A stretch of 64,000 nucleotides of DNA from Caldimonas mangrovi (GTDB lineage: Bacteria > Pseudomonadota > Gammaproteobacteria > Burkholderiales > Burkholderiaceae_C): positions 1-64,000 of the forward strand of contig NZ_JAMKFE010000018.1 of NCBI RefSeq assembly GCF_023721835.1, written 5' to 3'. A program made the position numbers and the translations under genes. Numbering within the stretch: the stretch's first letter is position 1; each line of letters opens with the position of its first letter. The notes under the pieces are model-generated. The model was not told the DNA's origin. It ran no database searches and worked only from the letters and a program-made list of their open reading frames with translations. Below are positions 17,746 to 26,249 of the stretch, one piece after another.

Positions 17746-19023
17746 TCAGTGATGGTCGCTGCGCGCGAGCACGAGCAGTTGCTCGACCTCGTCGGCATGC
17801 CGACGCAGGTTGTTCTCGTGCCAGCGCTTGATCAGCCACATGGTGGCGGCGACCACCAGTCCGAAGATCGTGATGGCGCCGAAGGCCGACATGCCGAACT
17901 TCGTCATCGCGGTATAGAACGCGCCGAGTCCCAGGATGCAGGCCTGCTCGTTGAAGTTCTGCACGGCGATCGAGCGGCCGGCGCCCATCAGGTTGTGCCC
18001 GCGGTGCTGCAGCAGCGCATTCATCGGCACCACCAGGTAGCCGCCCAGCCCGCCGAGCAGGATCAGGAAAGGTGCGGCCACCCAGGCGTTCGAGATGAAG
18101 TTGAGCGCAATGACCAGCACGCCCATCGCGATGCCGAGCGGGATCACCCGTGTGGCGACGTCCAGCCGCATGTGCACCGACGCCACCACCGCACCGACCG
18201 CCGTGCCCACGGCCACCACCCCGACCAGTGCCGAGGCCTGCGTGGTGCCGTAGCCGAGCGCCGCGGCCGCCCAGGCCAGCACGATGTAGCGCAGGTTGCC
18301 GGACACGCCCCAGAACAGCGTGGTGGTCGCCAGCGAGATCTGGCCCAGCTTGTCGCGCCAGAGCCGGCGGTTGCAGGTGCGGAAGTCCCGCACCATCTCG
18401 ATCAGCGTGCCGGGCAGCGGCTGCAGCGGCGCTTCGGTGCGCGGAATGTAGAGGTTGAAGACGGCCGCCGCGATGTACAGCAGGATGATGGATGCGATGG
18501 CGGCTTCGGGGGCCGAGGCGATGCCGAGATCGACGCCCGGCAGGTCGATCGCCAGCAGGTGCGGCGCGATCATCGGCCCGACCAGTTGCCCGCCGAGCAG
18601 CACGCCGAGAATGATCGAAGCGATCGTCAGCCCTTCGATCCAGCCATTGGCCTTGACCAGTTGCGACGGCGGCAACAGCTCGGTCAGGATGCCGTATTTC
18701 GCCGGCGAATAGGCCGCCGCGCCGAGCCCGACGATCGCGTAGGACATCAGCGGGTGGGTGCCGAACAGCATCATCAGGCAGCCGACCACCTTGATCGTGT
18801 TCGAGATGAACATGACCTTGCCCTTGGGGATGAAGTCGGCGAACGCCCCGACGAAGGGGGCCAGCACCACGTAGAACAGCGCGAACATCGGCACCAGCGC
18901 GGCACGCTGCCATTCAGCCGTGCCGGAGGTCCGAAGCAACTCCACCGCCGCGACGAACAGCGCGTTGTCAGCCAGCGAGCTGAAGAACTGCGCCGACATG
19001 ATGGTGTAGAAGCCTTTTTTCAT
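17746..19023 (-). CDS. lplT: LplT-like lysophospholipid/MFS transporter
   Basis: A 425-residue major facilitator with about 12 hydrophobic segments that matches the LplT group, which flips lysophospholipids across the inner membrane. The N-terminus MKKGFYTIMSAQFFSSLADN and the loop FADFIPKGKVMFISN are characteristic, as is SPAKYGILTELLPPSQLVKANG. In enterobacteria LplT is paired with the acyltransferase Aas; no such gene is adjacent here. It is divergent from alanine racemase with 178 bases between starts, and the EamA gene follows 26 bases downstream. Confidence 0.9.
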   Translation of the reverse strand: MKKGFYTIMSAQFFSSLADNALFVAAVELLRTSGTAEWQRAALVPMFALFYVVLAPFVGAFADFIPKGKVMFISNTIKVVGCLMMLFGTHPLMSYAIVGLGAAAYSPAKYGILTELLPPSQLVKANGWIEGLTIASIILGVLLGGQLVGPMIAPHLLAIDLPGVDLGIASAPEAAIASIILLYIAAAVFNLYIPRTEAPLQPLPGTLIEMVRDFRTCNRRLWRDKLGQISLATTTLFWGVSGNLRYIVLAWAAAALGYGTTQASALVGVVAVGTAVGAVVASVHMRLDVATRVIPLGIAMGVLVIALNFISNAWVAAPFLILLGGLGGYLVVPMNALLQHRGHNLMGAGRSIAVQNFNEQACILGLGAFYTAMTKFGMSAFGAITIFGLVVAATMWLIKRWHENNLRRHADEVEQLLVLARSDHH

Positions 19024-19201
19024 TCAGTCACTGCAGCAAGCGGCTTCTCTCGGCGTTCGTGGGGCCCTGGACGTCTCTCGGGTGCGCCGGTGGCGGCACG
19101 TGGCCCGTGCGGCGCGCCCGGGTTTATAGCACGCTGACCCCACCGTTCCGGGCCGCGCCGGCCCCCGCGTGCACCCGGGAGCCGGCTGGCAGAATCGCTC
19201 C

Positions 19202-20302
19202 ATGCCCCGCCCGATCCAAGCCGTCGTCCACACCGAAGCCCTGGCGCACAACCTGCGCCGCGCACGTGCTGCCGCGCCCGATGCCAAGGTCTGGGCGGTG
19301 GTCAAGGCCAATGCCTACGGCCACGGCATAGAGCGTGCCTACCCCGGGCTGCAGGGGGCCGACGGCTTTGCGCTGCTGGACCTGGCCGAGGCCGAACGGG
19401 TGCGCTCGCTCGGCTGGCGCGGCCCCGTCCTGTTGCTCGAAGGCTGCTTCGAGGCACGCGACCTCGAGCTCTGTTCGCGGCTCAACCTCTGGCACGTGGT
19501 GCATTGCGACGAGCAGATCGACTGGCTTGCCACCCACAAGACGACCTGGCCGCACCGCGTGTTCCTGAAGCTCAATTCGGGCATGAACCGGCTCGGCTTC
19601 ACGCCGGCCGCCTTTCGCGCGGCGTGGATGCGCCTGTCGGGACTGACGCAGGTCGACGAGATCTCGCTGATGACGCACTTCTCCGACGCCGACGGCGACC
19701 GCGGCATCGAGCAGCAAGTGGCCGTCTTCGAGGCCGCGTGCGAAGGGCTGCCCGGCGAACGCTCGCTGGCCAACAGCGCCGCGACGCTGCGTTTCGCGCC
19801 CACCCGCCCCGAGGTCCGCGGCGATTGGGTGCGCCCCGGCATCCTGAGCTACGGCTCGGCGCCGGACTTCCCCGCCCGCAGCATCGCCGACTGGGACCTG
19901 CAGCCGACGCTGACCTTGCGCTCCCGGCTGATCGGCGTGCAGTTGCTGCAGCCGGGCGACACGGTGGGCTACGGCAGCACCTTCCGGGCCGACGCGCCGC
20001 TGCGCATCGGCATCGTCGCCTGCGGTTATGCCGACGGCTACCCGCGCCACTGCAGCACCGGCACGCCGGTGCTGGTCGACGGCGTGCGCACGCGCATGGT
20101 CGGGCGGGTCTCGATGGACATGATCACCGTCGACCTGACGCCGCTGCCTCACGCCGGCATCGGCACCGAGGTGACGTTGTGGGGCCACGGCCCGCACGGC
20201 AGCGTGCTGCCGATCGACGAGATCGCCCAGTCGGCGGGCACGGTCGGCTACGAACTGATGTGTGCGCTGGCGCCGCGGGTGCCGGTGGCACACGACCATT
20301 GA
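19202..20302 (+). CDS. alr: Alanine racemase
   Basis: A 366-residue fold-type III PLP enzyme interconverting L- and D-alanine for peptidoglycan synthesis. The PLP lysine is Lys35 in [10 protein letters not shown]. The second catalytic base is the Tyr in TVGYGSTF, and [13 protein letters not shown] is the conserved C-terminal motif. Length fits biosynthetic Alr/DadX. ATG at 19202 gives the family N-terminus [15 protein letters not shown] small membrane protein gene follows after 31 bases and may share its transcript. Confidence 0.95.
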   Translation: MPRPIQAVVHTEALAHNLRRARAAAPDAKVWAVVKANAYGHGIERAYPGLQGADGFALLDLAEAERVRSLGWRGPVLLLEGCFEARDLELCSRLNLWHVVHCDEQIDWLATHKTTWPHRVFLKLNSGMNRLGFTPAAFRAAWMRLSGLTQVDEISLMTHFSDADGDRGIEQQVAVFEAACEGLPGERSLANSAATLRFAPTRPEVRGDWVRPGILSYGSAPDFPARSIADWDLQPTLTLRSRLIGVQLLQPGDTVGYGSTFRADAPLRIGIVACGYADGYPRHCSTGTPVLVDGVRTRMVGRVSMDMITVDLTPLPHAGIGTEVTLWGHGPHGSVLPIDEIAQSAGTVGYELMCALAPRVPVAHDH

Positions 20303-20333
20303 GCCGGCCGGCTGCGGCCGCCCCCCACCCGGC

Positions 20334-20753
20334 ATGAACCACCACCTGCTGACGCTGCTGCTGCTGTCGCCCGCGATCGCGGGCTTCATCTACCTGCCCT
20401 GGCGCGAACAGCGCGAGTACGGCGTGTCGATCGGCCGCAGCGGTTGGGTCGCCATGGCGGCGGTCGTGGTGCTGTACGGGATGATGTGGCGGCTGGACTG
20501 GGCCGACCCGCTGGTCGCCTGGCTGGACACGCCGGCCAGCCCGGCCCGCCATCGCATGCTGCCGGCCGCCTGGGCGGTGTACTCGCTGCCGCTGTGGGCG
20601 GCTTGCATCATCGTATGCGCCCGGACCGCCCGGGACCTGGGCAGCGTATCGTCTGCCATTGCGTCACTGCCGCTGCGCGGCGTGCGGGCGTTCGGCTGGA
20701 TGCTGCTGGGCGTTTGCTGGTCGGTGTTCCTGGTGCTTGCCGCTCTGCGCTGA
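20334..20753 (+). CDS. Small membrane protein of unknown function
   Basis: A 139-residue protein with four predicted hydrophobic segments (LLTLLLLSPAIAGFIYL, GWVAMAAVVVLYGMM, AAWAVYSLPLWAACIIV, FGWMLLGVCWSVFLVLAAL). I do not recognise a family. It lies just downstream of alr and its last 90 bases are antisense to the 3' end of the metallo-hydrolase gene, whose C-terminal tail is low-complexity and may be over-extended. Confidence 0.72.
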   Translation: MNHHLLTLLLLSPAIAGFIYLPWREQREYGVSIGRSGWVAMAAVVVLYGMMWRLDWADPLVAWLDTPASPARHRMLPAAWAVYSLPLWAACIIVCARTARDLGSVSSAIASLPLRGVRAFGWMLLGVCWSVFLVLAALR

Positions 20754-21539
20754 GCAGCGCTGCATCCGCTCGAACACCAGCGTCTCGCCGTCCGCCGGAA
20801 CGCTCACCCGTGCGGCCAAGCCCCGCCGTTGCGCTTCAGCCAGCAACTCGGCACGCGACGTGGGGCAATGGTCGAGTGCTTCCAGATGGTTCGCGACGAA
20901 GTGCCCCGACCCCAGAGCGGCGAGTTGCAGCGCCTGGTCGGCATCCATGATCAGCTCGCTGCCCAGGTCCATGGCCGCGCCGCCGGCCGGCACGATGGAC
21001 ACGTCGGGCCGGCGCTCGGTGACGCAGCGGGCCACCTCGTCGGTCAGCACGGTGTCGCCGGCGATGTAGAGGCTGGGTTCGCCCGCCTGTTCGATGAAGT
21101 AGCCGTGGCCGTGCGCCATGAAGCGGCCGATCCAGCCTTCGCCGTGCAGGCACTCGACGGGGGTGATGCTGCCGCGGGCAAACGGGGTGGGACCGTCCGG
21201 CCGCAGGGGTTGCACGAGCAGGCCGCGCTGCGCCAGGTAGTCGGCGTCGCCCGGCATGCACAGCACCGGGATCTGCCGCTCGCGCAGCCAGCGCTTGCCG
21301 GCCCGGTCGAGATGGTCGAAGTGCCCGCGCTGGCAATGCGTGATCAAGGCATGAGTGACGGTTTCGAGCACCGGCGAGGCCTGGACGGGCAGGTCGACCA
21401 GCGGATTGCGGCGCCGCTGCCCGGTGAGCCACTTCAGCGACGGCAGTGCGCCTTGCGGGGCCAGCATCGGGTCGACCAGGACGCGGTGTTCTCCGTAGGA
21501 GATGACAACGGTGGCATTGCGCAGTTGGGTGATCTTCAT
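20664..21539 (-). CDS. Metallo-beta-lactamase-fold hydrolase
   Basis: A 291-residue protein of the UlaG-like/L-ascorbate lactonase-type metallo-hydrolase group. The metal-binding motif is atypical: ALITHCQRGHFDHLD keeps H-x4-H-x-D-H-like spacing. Other ligands are likely in AHGHGYF, YIAGDTVLTDE and the late HFVANHLE. The start at 21539 gives MKITQLRNATVVISYGEHRVLVDPM, the usual N-terminus. Residues after ~260 are rich in Gln/His/Pro and are encoded antisense to the small membrane protein. It is divergent from an AraC-type regulator, 101 bases apart, which probably controls it. Confidence 0.88.
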   Translation of the reverse strand: MKITQLRNATVVISYGEHRVLVDPMLAPQGALPSLKWLTGQRRRNPLVDLPVQASPVLETVTHALITHCQRGHFDHLDRAGKRWLRERQIPVLCMPGDADYLAQRGLLVQPLRPDGPTPFARGSITPVECLHGEGWIGRFMAHGHGYFIEQAGEPSLYIAGDTVLTDEVARCVTERRPDVSIVPAGGAAMDLGSELIMDADQALQLAALGSGHFVANHLEALDHCPTSRAELLAEAQRRGLAARVSVPADGETLVFERMQRCSAQSGKHQEHRPANAQQHPAERPHAAQRQ

Positions 21540-21554
21540 CGTGACCTTGTTGAA

Positions 21555-21591
21555 GCGAGCGATGGGTGCTCGCCTGCAGGCATTGTTCAAC
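21555..21591. promoter_or_regulatory. Inverted repeats in the hydrolase/AraC divergent gap
   Basis: GCGAGC (21555-21560) and GCTCGC (21568-21573) form a dyad with a 7-base centre. A wider pair, GTTGAA (21549-21554) and TTCAAC (21586-21591), flanks it. These are candidate sites for the AraC-type regulator; the evidence is position and symmetry only. Confidence 0.35.
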
Positions 21592-21640
21592 TCGCCGGGC
21601 CCGACGAGAATGGCACGATCTGACTTGTTTGGTGCAATAC

Positions 21641-22606
21641 ATGCCAATCCTTCGTGTCGGCCTGCTCCTGTACCCGGGCTGCATGCCGGCGGGCCTTTTC
21701 AGTGCGGCCGACCTGCTGCAAGCCGCCAACCTGCGCAGCGGCAAGCGCGCCTTCGAAACGCAGTGGGTCGGGCTGCAGGAAGGCCGCGTGGAATGTGCCC
21801 ATGGTGTGTGGCTGGAAGCGCGCCAGTCCATCGCGGACACGCCCTGCTCGGCGCTGCTGGTGCCCGGCTTCTGGGCCGCCTCCATCGACCATCTGCGGGT
21901 GCAGCTGAAGCAGCAGCGCGCACTGATCGACGCCCTGGCGTCGCTGGACCGCTCGGTCGCGCTATGGAGCTACTGCACCGGTGTGGCGCTGACGGCGCAG
22001 GCCGGTCGCCTGAAGGACCAGCCCGCCACGGCCACGTGGTGGATGGCCCGCTGGCTGGAAGAGGCGCACCCGAACGTCGACTGGCAATGGCAGCACGCCT
22101 GCGTGGCGCAGCGACGCAACGTCACGGCCTCGGGCGTGCACGGCTACCTGCCCATCGTTTGCGACCGCGTCGAGCACCGCGTCAACGCCGAGGTGTGGCG
22201 AGACCTGAACCGCTTGCTGGTGCTGCCGCGGCCGCAGCGCGGCGCGCCGGTCTTCCAGCCGCTGGCATCGATGACCACCACCGACCCGCTGTTGCAACGG
22301 CTGCGCCTGCTGGTGGAGCAGTTGCCCGCCTCGCAACTGACCATCGAGCATCTCGCCGCGGCGTTGGCGCTGTCGCCCCGCACGCTGGCGCGCAAGGTGC
22401 AACAGGGCAGTGGCGGCCATTCGGTCGGTACCCACGTGCGGTTGATCAAGCTGCACCAGGCCGGCGAGCGGCTGCTGCACACCCCGCAGTCGGTCGGCCA
22501 GGTCTGTTCGGCGCTCGGTTTCGCCGACGAGTCCAGCTTCCGTCGGATGTTCAAGCGGGTGACCGGCAACACGCCGGCCGAGTATCGGCAGATGTACCGG
22601 TCCTGA
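21641..22606 (+). CDS. AraC-family regulator with DJ-1/PfpI-like N-terminal domain (GlxA type)
   Basis: A 321-residue transcriptional regulator. Residues ~1-175 resemble the class I glutamine-amidotransferase-like sensor of GlxA regulators (RVGLLLYPGCMPAGLFSAADLLQAAN, ALLVPGFWA, ALWSYCTGVALTAQAG with a cysteine in the nucleophile-elbow position). Residues ~225-318 contain two helix-turn-helix units of the AraC type, ending GFADESSFRRMFKRVTGNTP. The start MPILRVG was chosen over an upstream extension lacking homology. Divergent partner is the metallo-hydrolase gene. Confidence 0.9.
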   Translation: MPILRVGLLLYPGCMPAGLFSAADLLQAANLRSGKRAFETQWVGLQEGRVECAHGVWLEARQSIADTPCSALLVPGFWAASIDHLRVQLKQQRALIDALASLDRSVALWSYCTGVALTAQAGRLKDQPATATWWMARWLEEAHPNVDWQWQHACVAQRRNVTASGVHGYLPIVCDRVEHRVNAEVWRDLNRLLVLPRPQRGAPVFQPLASMTTTDPLLQRLRLLVEQLPASQLTIEHLAAALALSPRTLARKVQQGSGGHSVGTHVRLIKLHQAGERLLHTPQSVGQVCSALGFADESSFRRMFKRVTGNTPAEYRQMYRS

Positions 22607-22669
22607 CACGACGCTCGTCCGCCCCCGGGAGTCGCGCGGCGCTCACGTTCATTCCCGTCAAGCCGAGGG

Positions 22670-23215
22670 TCACACGCGGAGCGAGCCGCGAAAGCCCCTC
22701 GCCGCGTAGTACGACTGCGCCCCGTTGTGATACACGAAAACCTGGTCATACCGCCGGTCGCAGAAGAGGGCCCCGCCGAGCGAGCGCACGTCCGGCGGCG
22801 TCTTGACCCAGCTCGACGTCTTCGTATCGAACTCACCCAGCTTCTGCAGCGCCCGGTACTGTTCTTCCGTCAGCAGATCGATGCCCATGGTCGCGGCCAT
22901 CTCGACAGCGCTGCCCTGCGGCTTGTGCTCCTTGCGCGAGTCCAGCGCCTCACGGTCATAGCAAACGCTTCGGCGGCCAGCCGGGCTCTCCGCCGAGCAA
23001 TCGCAGAACGTGAACCGCCCGGCCTCCGGACCCTGAGCGATGACGTCCGGCTCGCCGCCGGTGGCCTCCATCGCCTGAAGCGCCTTCAATGCGGCCGGGC
23101 TGCTTTCCAGCCTGGCTTGAACGTCGGCCCATGCGATGCCCTGGTGGCGATGCATGTTCTGCTCGAAGCGAGCCTTCAAGGCTTGAAGCAGTCTGTCGCG
23201 TTCTTGTGCCTTCAT
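22670..23215 (-). CDS. DUF4256 family protein
   Basis: A 181-residue protein matching the DUF4256 pattern: N-terminal RFEQNMHRHQGIAWADVQARL, the middle FCDCSAESPAGRRSVCYDREAL, SRKEHKPQGSAVEMAA, and the C-terminal YYAARGFRGSLRV. Function is unknown. Cys and His pairs in the FCDCSAESP and CYDREAL stretches could bind metal, but that is a guess. The start at 23215 follows a GAGAAG-like Shine-Dalgarno; a start at 23227 (four residues longer) is possible. It belongs to a run of three unknown minus-strand genes with less GC-biased codon use than neighbours. Confidence 0.88.
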   Translation of the reverse strand: MKAQERDRLLQALKARFEQNMHRHQGIAWADVQARLESSPAALKALQAMEATGGEPDVIAQGPEAGRFTFCDCSAESPAGRRSVCYDREALDSRKEHKPQGSAVEMAATMGIDLLTEEQYRALQKLGEFDTKTSSWVKTPPDVRSLGGALFCDRRYDQVFVYHNGAQSYYAARGFRGSLRV

Positions 23216-23332
23216 GGTTCTTCTCAAGTGCTGGTCATGGAGGGCTCGTCGCTGATCTTGCCGGCGCAGCCGCTTGCTCTCTCTGCGCCCTGTCAGGCAC
23301 GCTCGTACATCCCGCCGTGGTGTTGACAGGCC

Positions 23333-23755
23333 CTAGGTCGCCGCTTCACTTCGTGGCTCTATGCCCTCGGCCCTGAGGGCAGCCAGAATGGCTCGACCGA
23401 GTTTCACGCCGATTTCTGGCCGGGCCGCGCCCTTGAGGCGCTGCTTCAACGAGAGCTGCGGTTTGACGAAGATGTGCCACGCGATGGGCTTGCCCTCGTA
23501 GCCTTCCCCTTCCTCGGCCTGCGAGCCGCAGCCGATCATGAACTCGGCGTCACCTTCGATGTACTCGATGAACCATCCCCAGTCCTCGCCGAGTGGATAG
23601 CTGGTTACAACGCCCTGCCGCATGAGGGTTTGAGACAGCCAAAGGGACAACTCGAACCCATAGGCCCCAGGATTGACCTGGCAGTCCTCAGGCAGATACG
23701 GAAGGAACTTTGCGGACTCGAACTCGATGCGTTGCATGAGCGGCCTAGCGATCAA
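23333..23755 (-). CDS. Hypothetical protein, small soluble
   Basis: A 140-residue protein with no recognised family. It is rich in aromatic residues around EDWGWFIEYIEGDAEFMIGCG, has no signal peptide or membrane segment, and looks like a compact folded domain. A start six residues inside (MQRIEFES, 23737) is equally plausible. It sits 117 bases downstream-side of the DUF4256 gene in the same orientation. Codon use is less GC-extreme than in surrounding genes. Confidence 0.7.
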   Translation of the reverse strand: MIARPLMQRIEFESAKFLPYLPEDCQVNPGAYGFELSLWLSQTLMRQGVVTSYPLGEDWGWFIEYIEGDAEFMIGCGSQAEEGEGYEGKPIAWHIFVKPQLSLKQRLKGAARPEIGVKLGRAILAALRAEGIEPRSEAAT

Positions 23756-23820
23756 GCCCAGCGGCCGCCACGGATGGCTTGGTGGGGCGACGGGCTAGAG
23801 TGTGTCTGGGATGGCATGGC

Positions 23821-24039
23821 TCAACCTCGGTTTGTCCACTCATCGCCGGCATAGCAGGCTGTCGGCAGCTCGGCGATGGCCTCTGCCGGCGCTTCGACTT
23901 CCCAGATGTCCACGCAGCAGCCACAGCCGTGGTTCTCGGAGTGGTGCGTGAGCTTGTCCGCCCAACGAGCGAACCATGACTCCATGGACCGAACCTCGGC
24001 GGCATCGTCGACCGACACGATGATGGTTGCGCGTGGCAT
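23821..24039 (-). CDS. Hypothetical protein, small Cys-rich centre
   Basis: A 72-residue protein starting MPRATIIVSVDDAAEVRSME. The centre reads HHSENHGCGCCVDIWEV, a Cys/His cluster that could bind metal. I know no family for it. An upstream start at 24117 would add 26 Arg/Gly/Pro-rich residues and is less likely. It is the outermost gene of the three-gene unknown group. Confidence 0.68.
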   Translation of the reverse strand: MPRATIIVSVDDAAEVRSMESWFARWADKLTHHSENHGCGCCVDIWEVEAPAEAIAELPTACYAGDEWTNRG

Positions 24040-24118
24040 TCTTGTAGCGAGTCGACCGTGATCATGAGCGGCCGCCAGCTCGCCGAATATACGGCCTCCC
24101 GGACGCGGGCGCCGCACA

Positions 24119-25603
24119 CTAGGCGCGCACCACTTCCAACGCCGCTGGCTGGCGAATCTCCGGGTCGACCTCGGCCAGCTTCGCGACGATCTGCCCCAGC
24201 TTGCGGATCGACTCCTCGATGCGTGCCGACCACGGCTCGCCGTACTGGATGCGGATGAAATGGTCGAAGCGCCGCGTCACGCTGAAGGCCGCCCCGGGCG
24301 CCACGCCGATGTGTTCAAGCCGCGCCAGCGCGAACACCTCGCGCGAATCGACGTGCCGCGGCAATTCGATCCACAGCATCAACCCGCCCTGCGGCAGGCT
24401 GAGCCGGCAGCCGGGCGGGAAATACCTTGCCACCGCGTCGACCATCTGGTGCGCCTGGGTCTTCAGCGCGGCGCGCAGCCGGCGCAAATGGTGGTCGTAG
24501 CCGCCGTCGCGGATGAACTGTGCGATGACTTCCTGCTGCAGCATCGGGCAGGCCACCGAGGTGCGGAACTTCAACGCCTGCGTCTTGAGGAAGTGACGCC
24601 CGGGGGCCACCCAGCCGACACGATAGCCTGGCGCCACGGTCTTGGTGAACGCCGAGCACAGGATCACGTCGCCGGTGGCGTCGAAGCTCTTGAGCACCGG
24701 CGGGCGCTGGTCGCCGAAATAGATGTCGCCGTAGATGTCGCTTTCGATCAGCGTGATCTTGCGCTCGCCCATCATCTGCACCAGCCGGCGCTTGTTCTCG
24801 ACCGGCATCAGGCTGCCCATCGGGTTGGGGAAGTTGGGCAGCAGCACGCAGGCCTTGACGGCGCCGGGCACCTGCGTCGCGAAGTCGAGCGCCTCGAGCG
24901 AGAGGCCGTCACGCGGGTGGCTGGGAATCTCGATCACCTTCATGCCGAGGCTCTCGATGGTCTGCAGCACATGGAAGTAGGTGGGCGACTCCAGCACGAT
25001 GGTGTCGCCGGCCTGCGCGACCGAGCGCAGCGCGAGGTAGATGGCTTCCATGCCGCCGTTGGTGACGACGATCTCGTCCGGGCGCAGGTGCACGCCCGAG
25101 CTGACGGCGCGGCGCGCGATCTCCTGCCGCAGCGCCATGCTGCCGGACATGTGATAGCGCGACGCATATTCGGGATGGCGGCGGTTCACGCTGGCCAGCA
25201 GATGCTGCAGCTTGGCCTCCGGCAGCAGCGACGGCGCCGGCGCGGCATGGAAGGACGGCGCCGCGAGCGGGTCGTCGACGATCAGCAGGAACTCGTGCAG
25301 CACCTGGTCGACGCTGACGAAGGACGCGCCTTCCATGCGCAGGTCGAACTGCGGCTCCGGCAGCGCTGGCCCGCGGGGCGCGACGAAATAGCCCGACTTG
25401 GGCCGCGCCTGGACGATGCCGCGGTTTTCCAGGCTGCGGTAGGCCTGCATCGCGGTCGTCATGCTGACGCCGTGCTGCTGGCTGAGCTGGCGCACCGACG
25501 GCAGCCGGTCGCCCGGGCGCAACGCACCGCTCTCGATGGCCAGTTCGACCTGGCAGGCGACTCGGTGGTACAGCGTGGAGGCTTCGTCGGCGGGCGCGTC
25601 CAT
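24119..25603 (-). CDS. MocR-type regulator: GntR winged helix fused to PLP aminotransferase fold
   Basis: A 494-residue MocR/PdxR-type protein. Residues ~5-75 are a GntR winged helix (GALRPGDRLPSVRQLSQQHGVS). The rest is a class I aminotransferase-like domain (TNGGMEAIYLALRSV, LLPNFPNPMGSLM, ESDIYGDIYFG, and the PLP lysine in SAFTKTVAPGYRVGWV). MocR proteins use PLP or an amino-acid aldimine as effector and are not known to be active enzymes in vivo. An alternative start at 25612 adds three residues. It is divergent from a DUF2917 gene across 175 bases that hold four CAGATG repeats, so it probably controls that gene and itself. Confidence 0.93.
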   Translation of the reverse strand: MDAPADEASTLYHRVACQVELAIESGALRPGDRLPSVRQLSQQHGVSMTTAMQAYRSLENRGIVQARPKSGYFVAPRGPALPEPQFDLRMEGASFVSVDQVLHEFLLIVDDPLAAPSFHAAPAPSLLPEAKLQHLLASVNRRHPEYASRYHMSGSMALRQEIARRAVSSGVHLRPDEIVVTNGGMEAIYLALRSVAQAGDTIVLESPTYFHVLQTIESLGMKVIEIPSHPRDGLSLEALDFATQVPGAVKACVLLPNFPNPMGSLMPVENKRRLVQMMGERKITLIESDIYGDIYFGDQRPPVLKSFDATGDVILCSAFTKTVAPGYRVGWVAPGRHFLKTQALKFRTSVACPMLQQEVIAQFIRDGGYDHHLRRLRAALKTQAHQMVDAVARYFPPGCRLSLPQGGLMLWIELPRHVDSREVFALARLEHIGVAPGAAFSVTRRFDHFIRIQYGEPWSARIEESIRKLGQIVAKLAEVDPEIRQPAALEVVRA

Positions 25604-25644
25604 GGCGGCCATTGTGCGGCCATGAGCGGCGCAGGGGATAGGTA

Positions 25645-25691
25645 CAGATGTCCGCATCTGCCGGCAATACAGATGCACGCCCGGCCATCTG
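25645..25691. promoter_or_regulatory. CAGATG repeat array between MocR and DUF2917 genes
   Basis: CAGATG occurs four times in 47 bases: plus orientation at 25645-25650 and 25670-25675, inverted (CATCTG) at 25655-25660 and 25686-25691. The outer pair extends to ACAGATG/CATCTGT. MocR regulators usually bind direct or mixed repeats near their divergent target, so this is the best operator candidate in the window. Confidence 0.7.
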
Positions 25692-25778
25692 TGCTGCAGC
25701 ACTTTGGCGCGTGCTGCGTCTGGCGGGCGCAGCCGGCGGTGGGAATACTGACTTCCCAGTTCCTGCCGGAGAAACGCC

Positions 25779-26129
25779 ATGCTCAAATTCAAACCTCCCG
25801 TCGTGCTGCAACTGCAGAAGGGGCAGCTGATCCGCTGCGACCAGGCCGCCCGTGCAACGCTGATCCGGGTCGTCTGCGGCAGGGTGTGGGTGACACAGGC
25901 CGGCGACCGGCAAGACCATTTCCTGTCGCCCGGCGCCTCGCTGCGGGTGCCCGCGCGCACGCTGGCGCTGCTGGGCGCCGAAACCGATGCCCAGGTGGCA
26001 TTCTCCGCGCCGGCAAGCCGCGTCGCGGCCCTGCTGGGCCGCCTGACGACGCCGATGACTCGCCTGTGGCACCGCGTCGGCCGGCGGCCGGCGACAGCCG
26101 GTGGTGCGACACATCCGGCCACCGGCTGA
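25779..26129 (+). CDS. DUF2917 domain protein
   Basis: A 116-residue protein. Residues ~10-90 match the DUF2917 domain, a small beta-rich fold (LQLQKGQLIRCDQAARATLIRV, CGRVWVTQAGDRQDHFLSPGASLRV). The tail is Arg/Pro/Ala-rich. Function is unknown; the fold is cupin-like by appearance of GxxxxV...PG...V pattern, which is inference. It is transcribed divergently from the MocR regulator. Confidence 0.88.
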   Translation: MLKFKPPVVLQLQKGQLIRCDQAARATLIRVVCGRVWVTQAGDRQDHFLSPGASLRVPARTLALLGAETDAQVAFSAPASRVAALLGRLTTPMTRLWHRVGRRPATAGGATHPATG

Positions 26130-26249
26130 CGCGCGGCGTGAAGTCACAATCGGCCGCATGAGCCGATACCCGCCCACCGACCCTGCCCGACCCACATCGC
26201 TCGGTCTACGAAACTTCGGAAACGGCTGGCGCGGCCAGGGGGGGCAGGC

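Noticed and set aside
19124-20389. A 421-codon minus-strand frame over alanine racemase
   Set aside because: Antisense to a racemase with both catalytic residues; no motifs of its own.
22607-24118. A toxin-antitoxin or defence cassette among the three unknown genes
   Set aside because: No toxin or nuclease motif, no overlapping pair of short genes, and spacing between genes is large. They remain unknown proteins.
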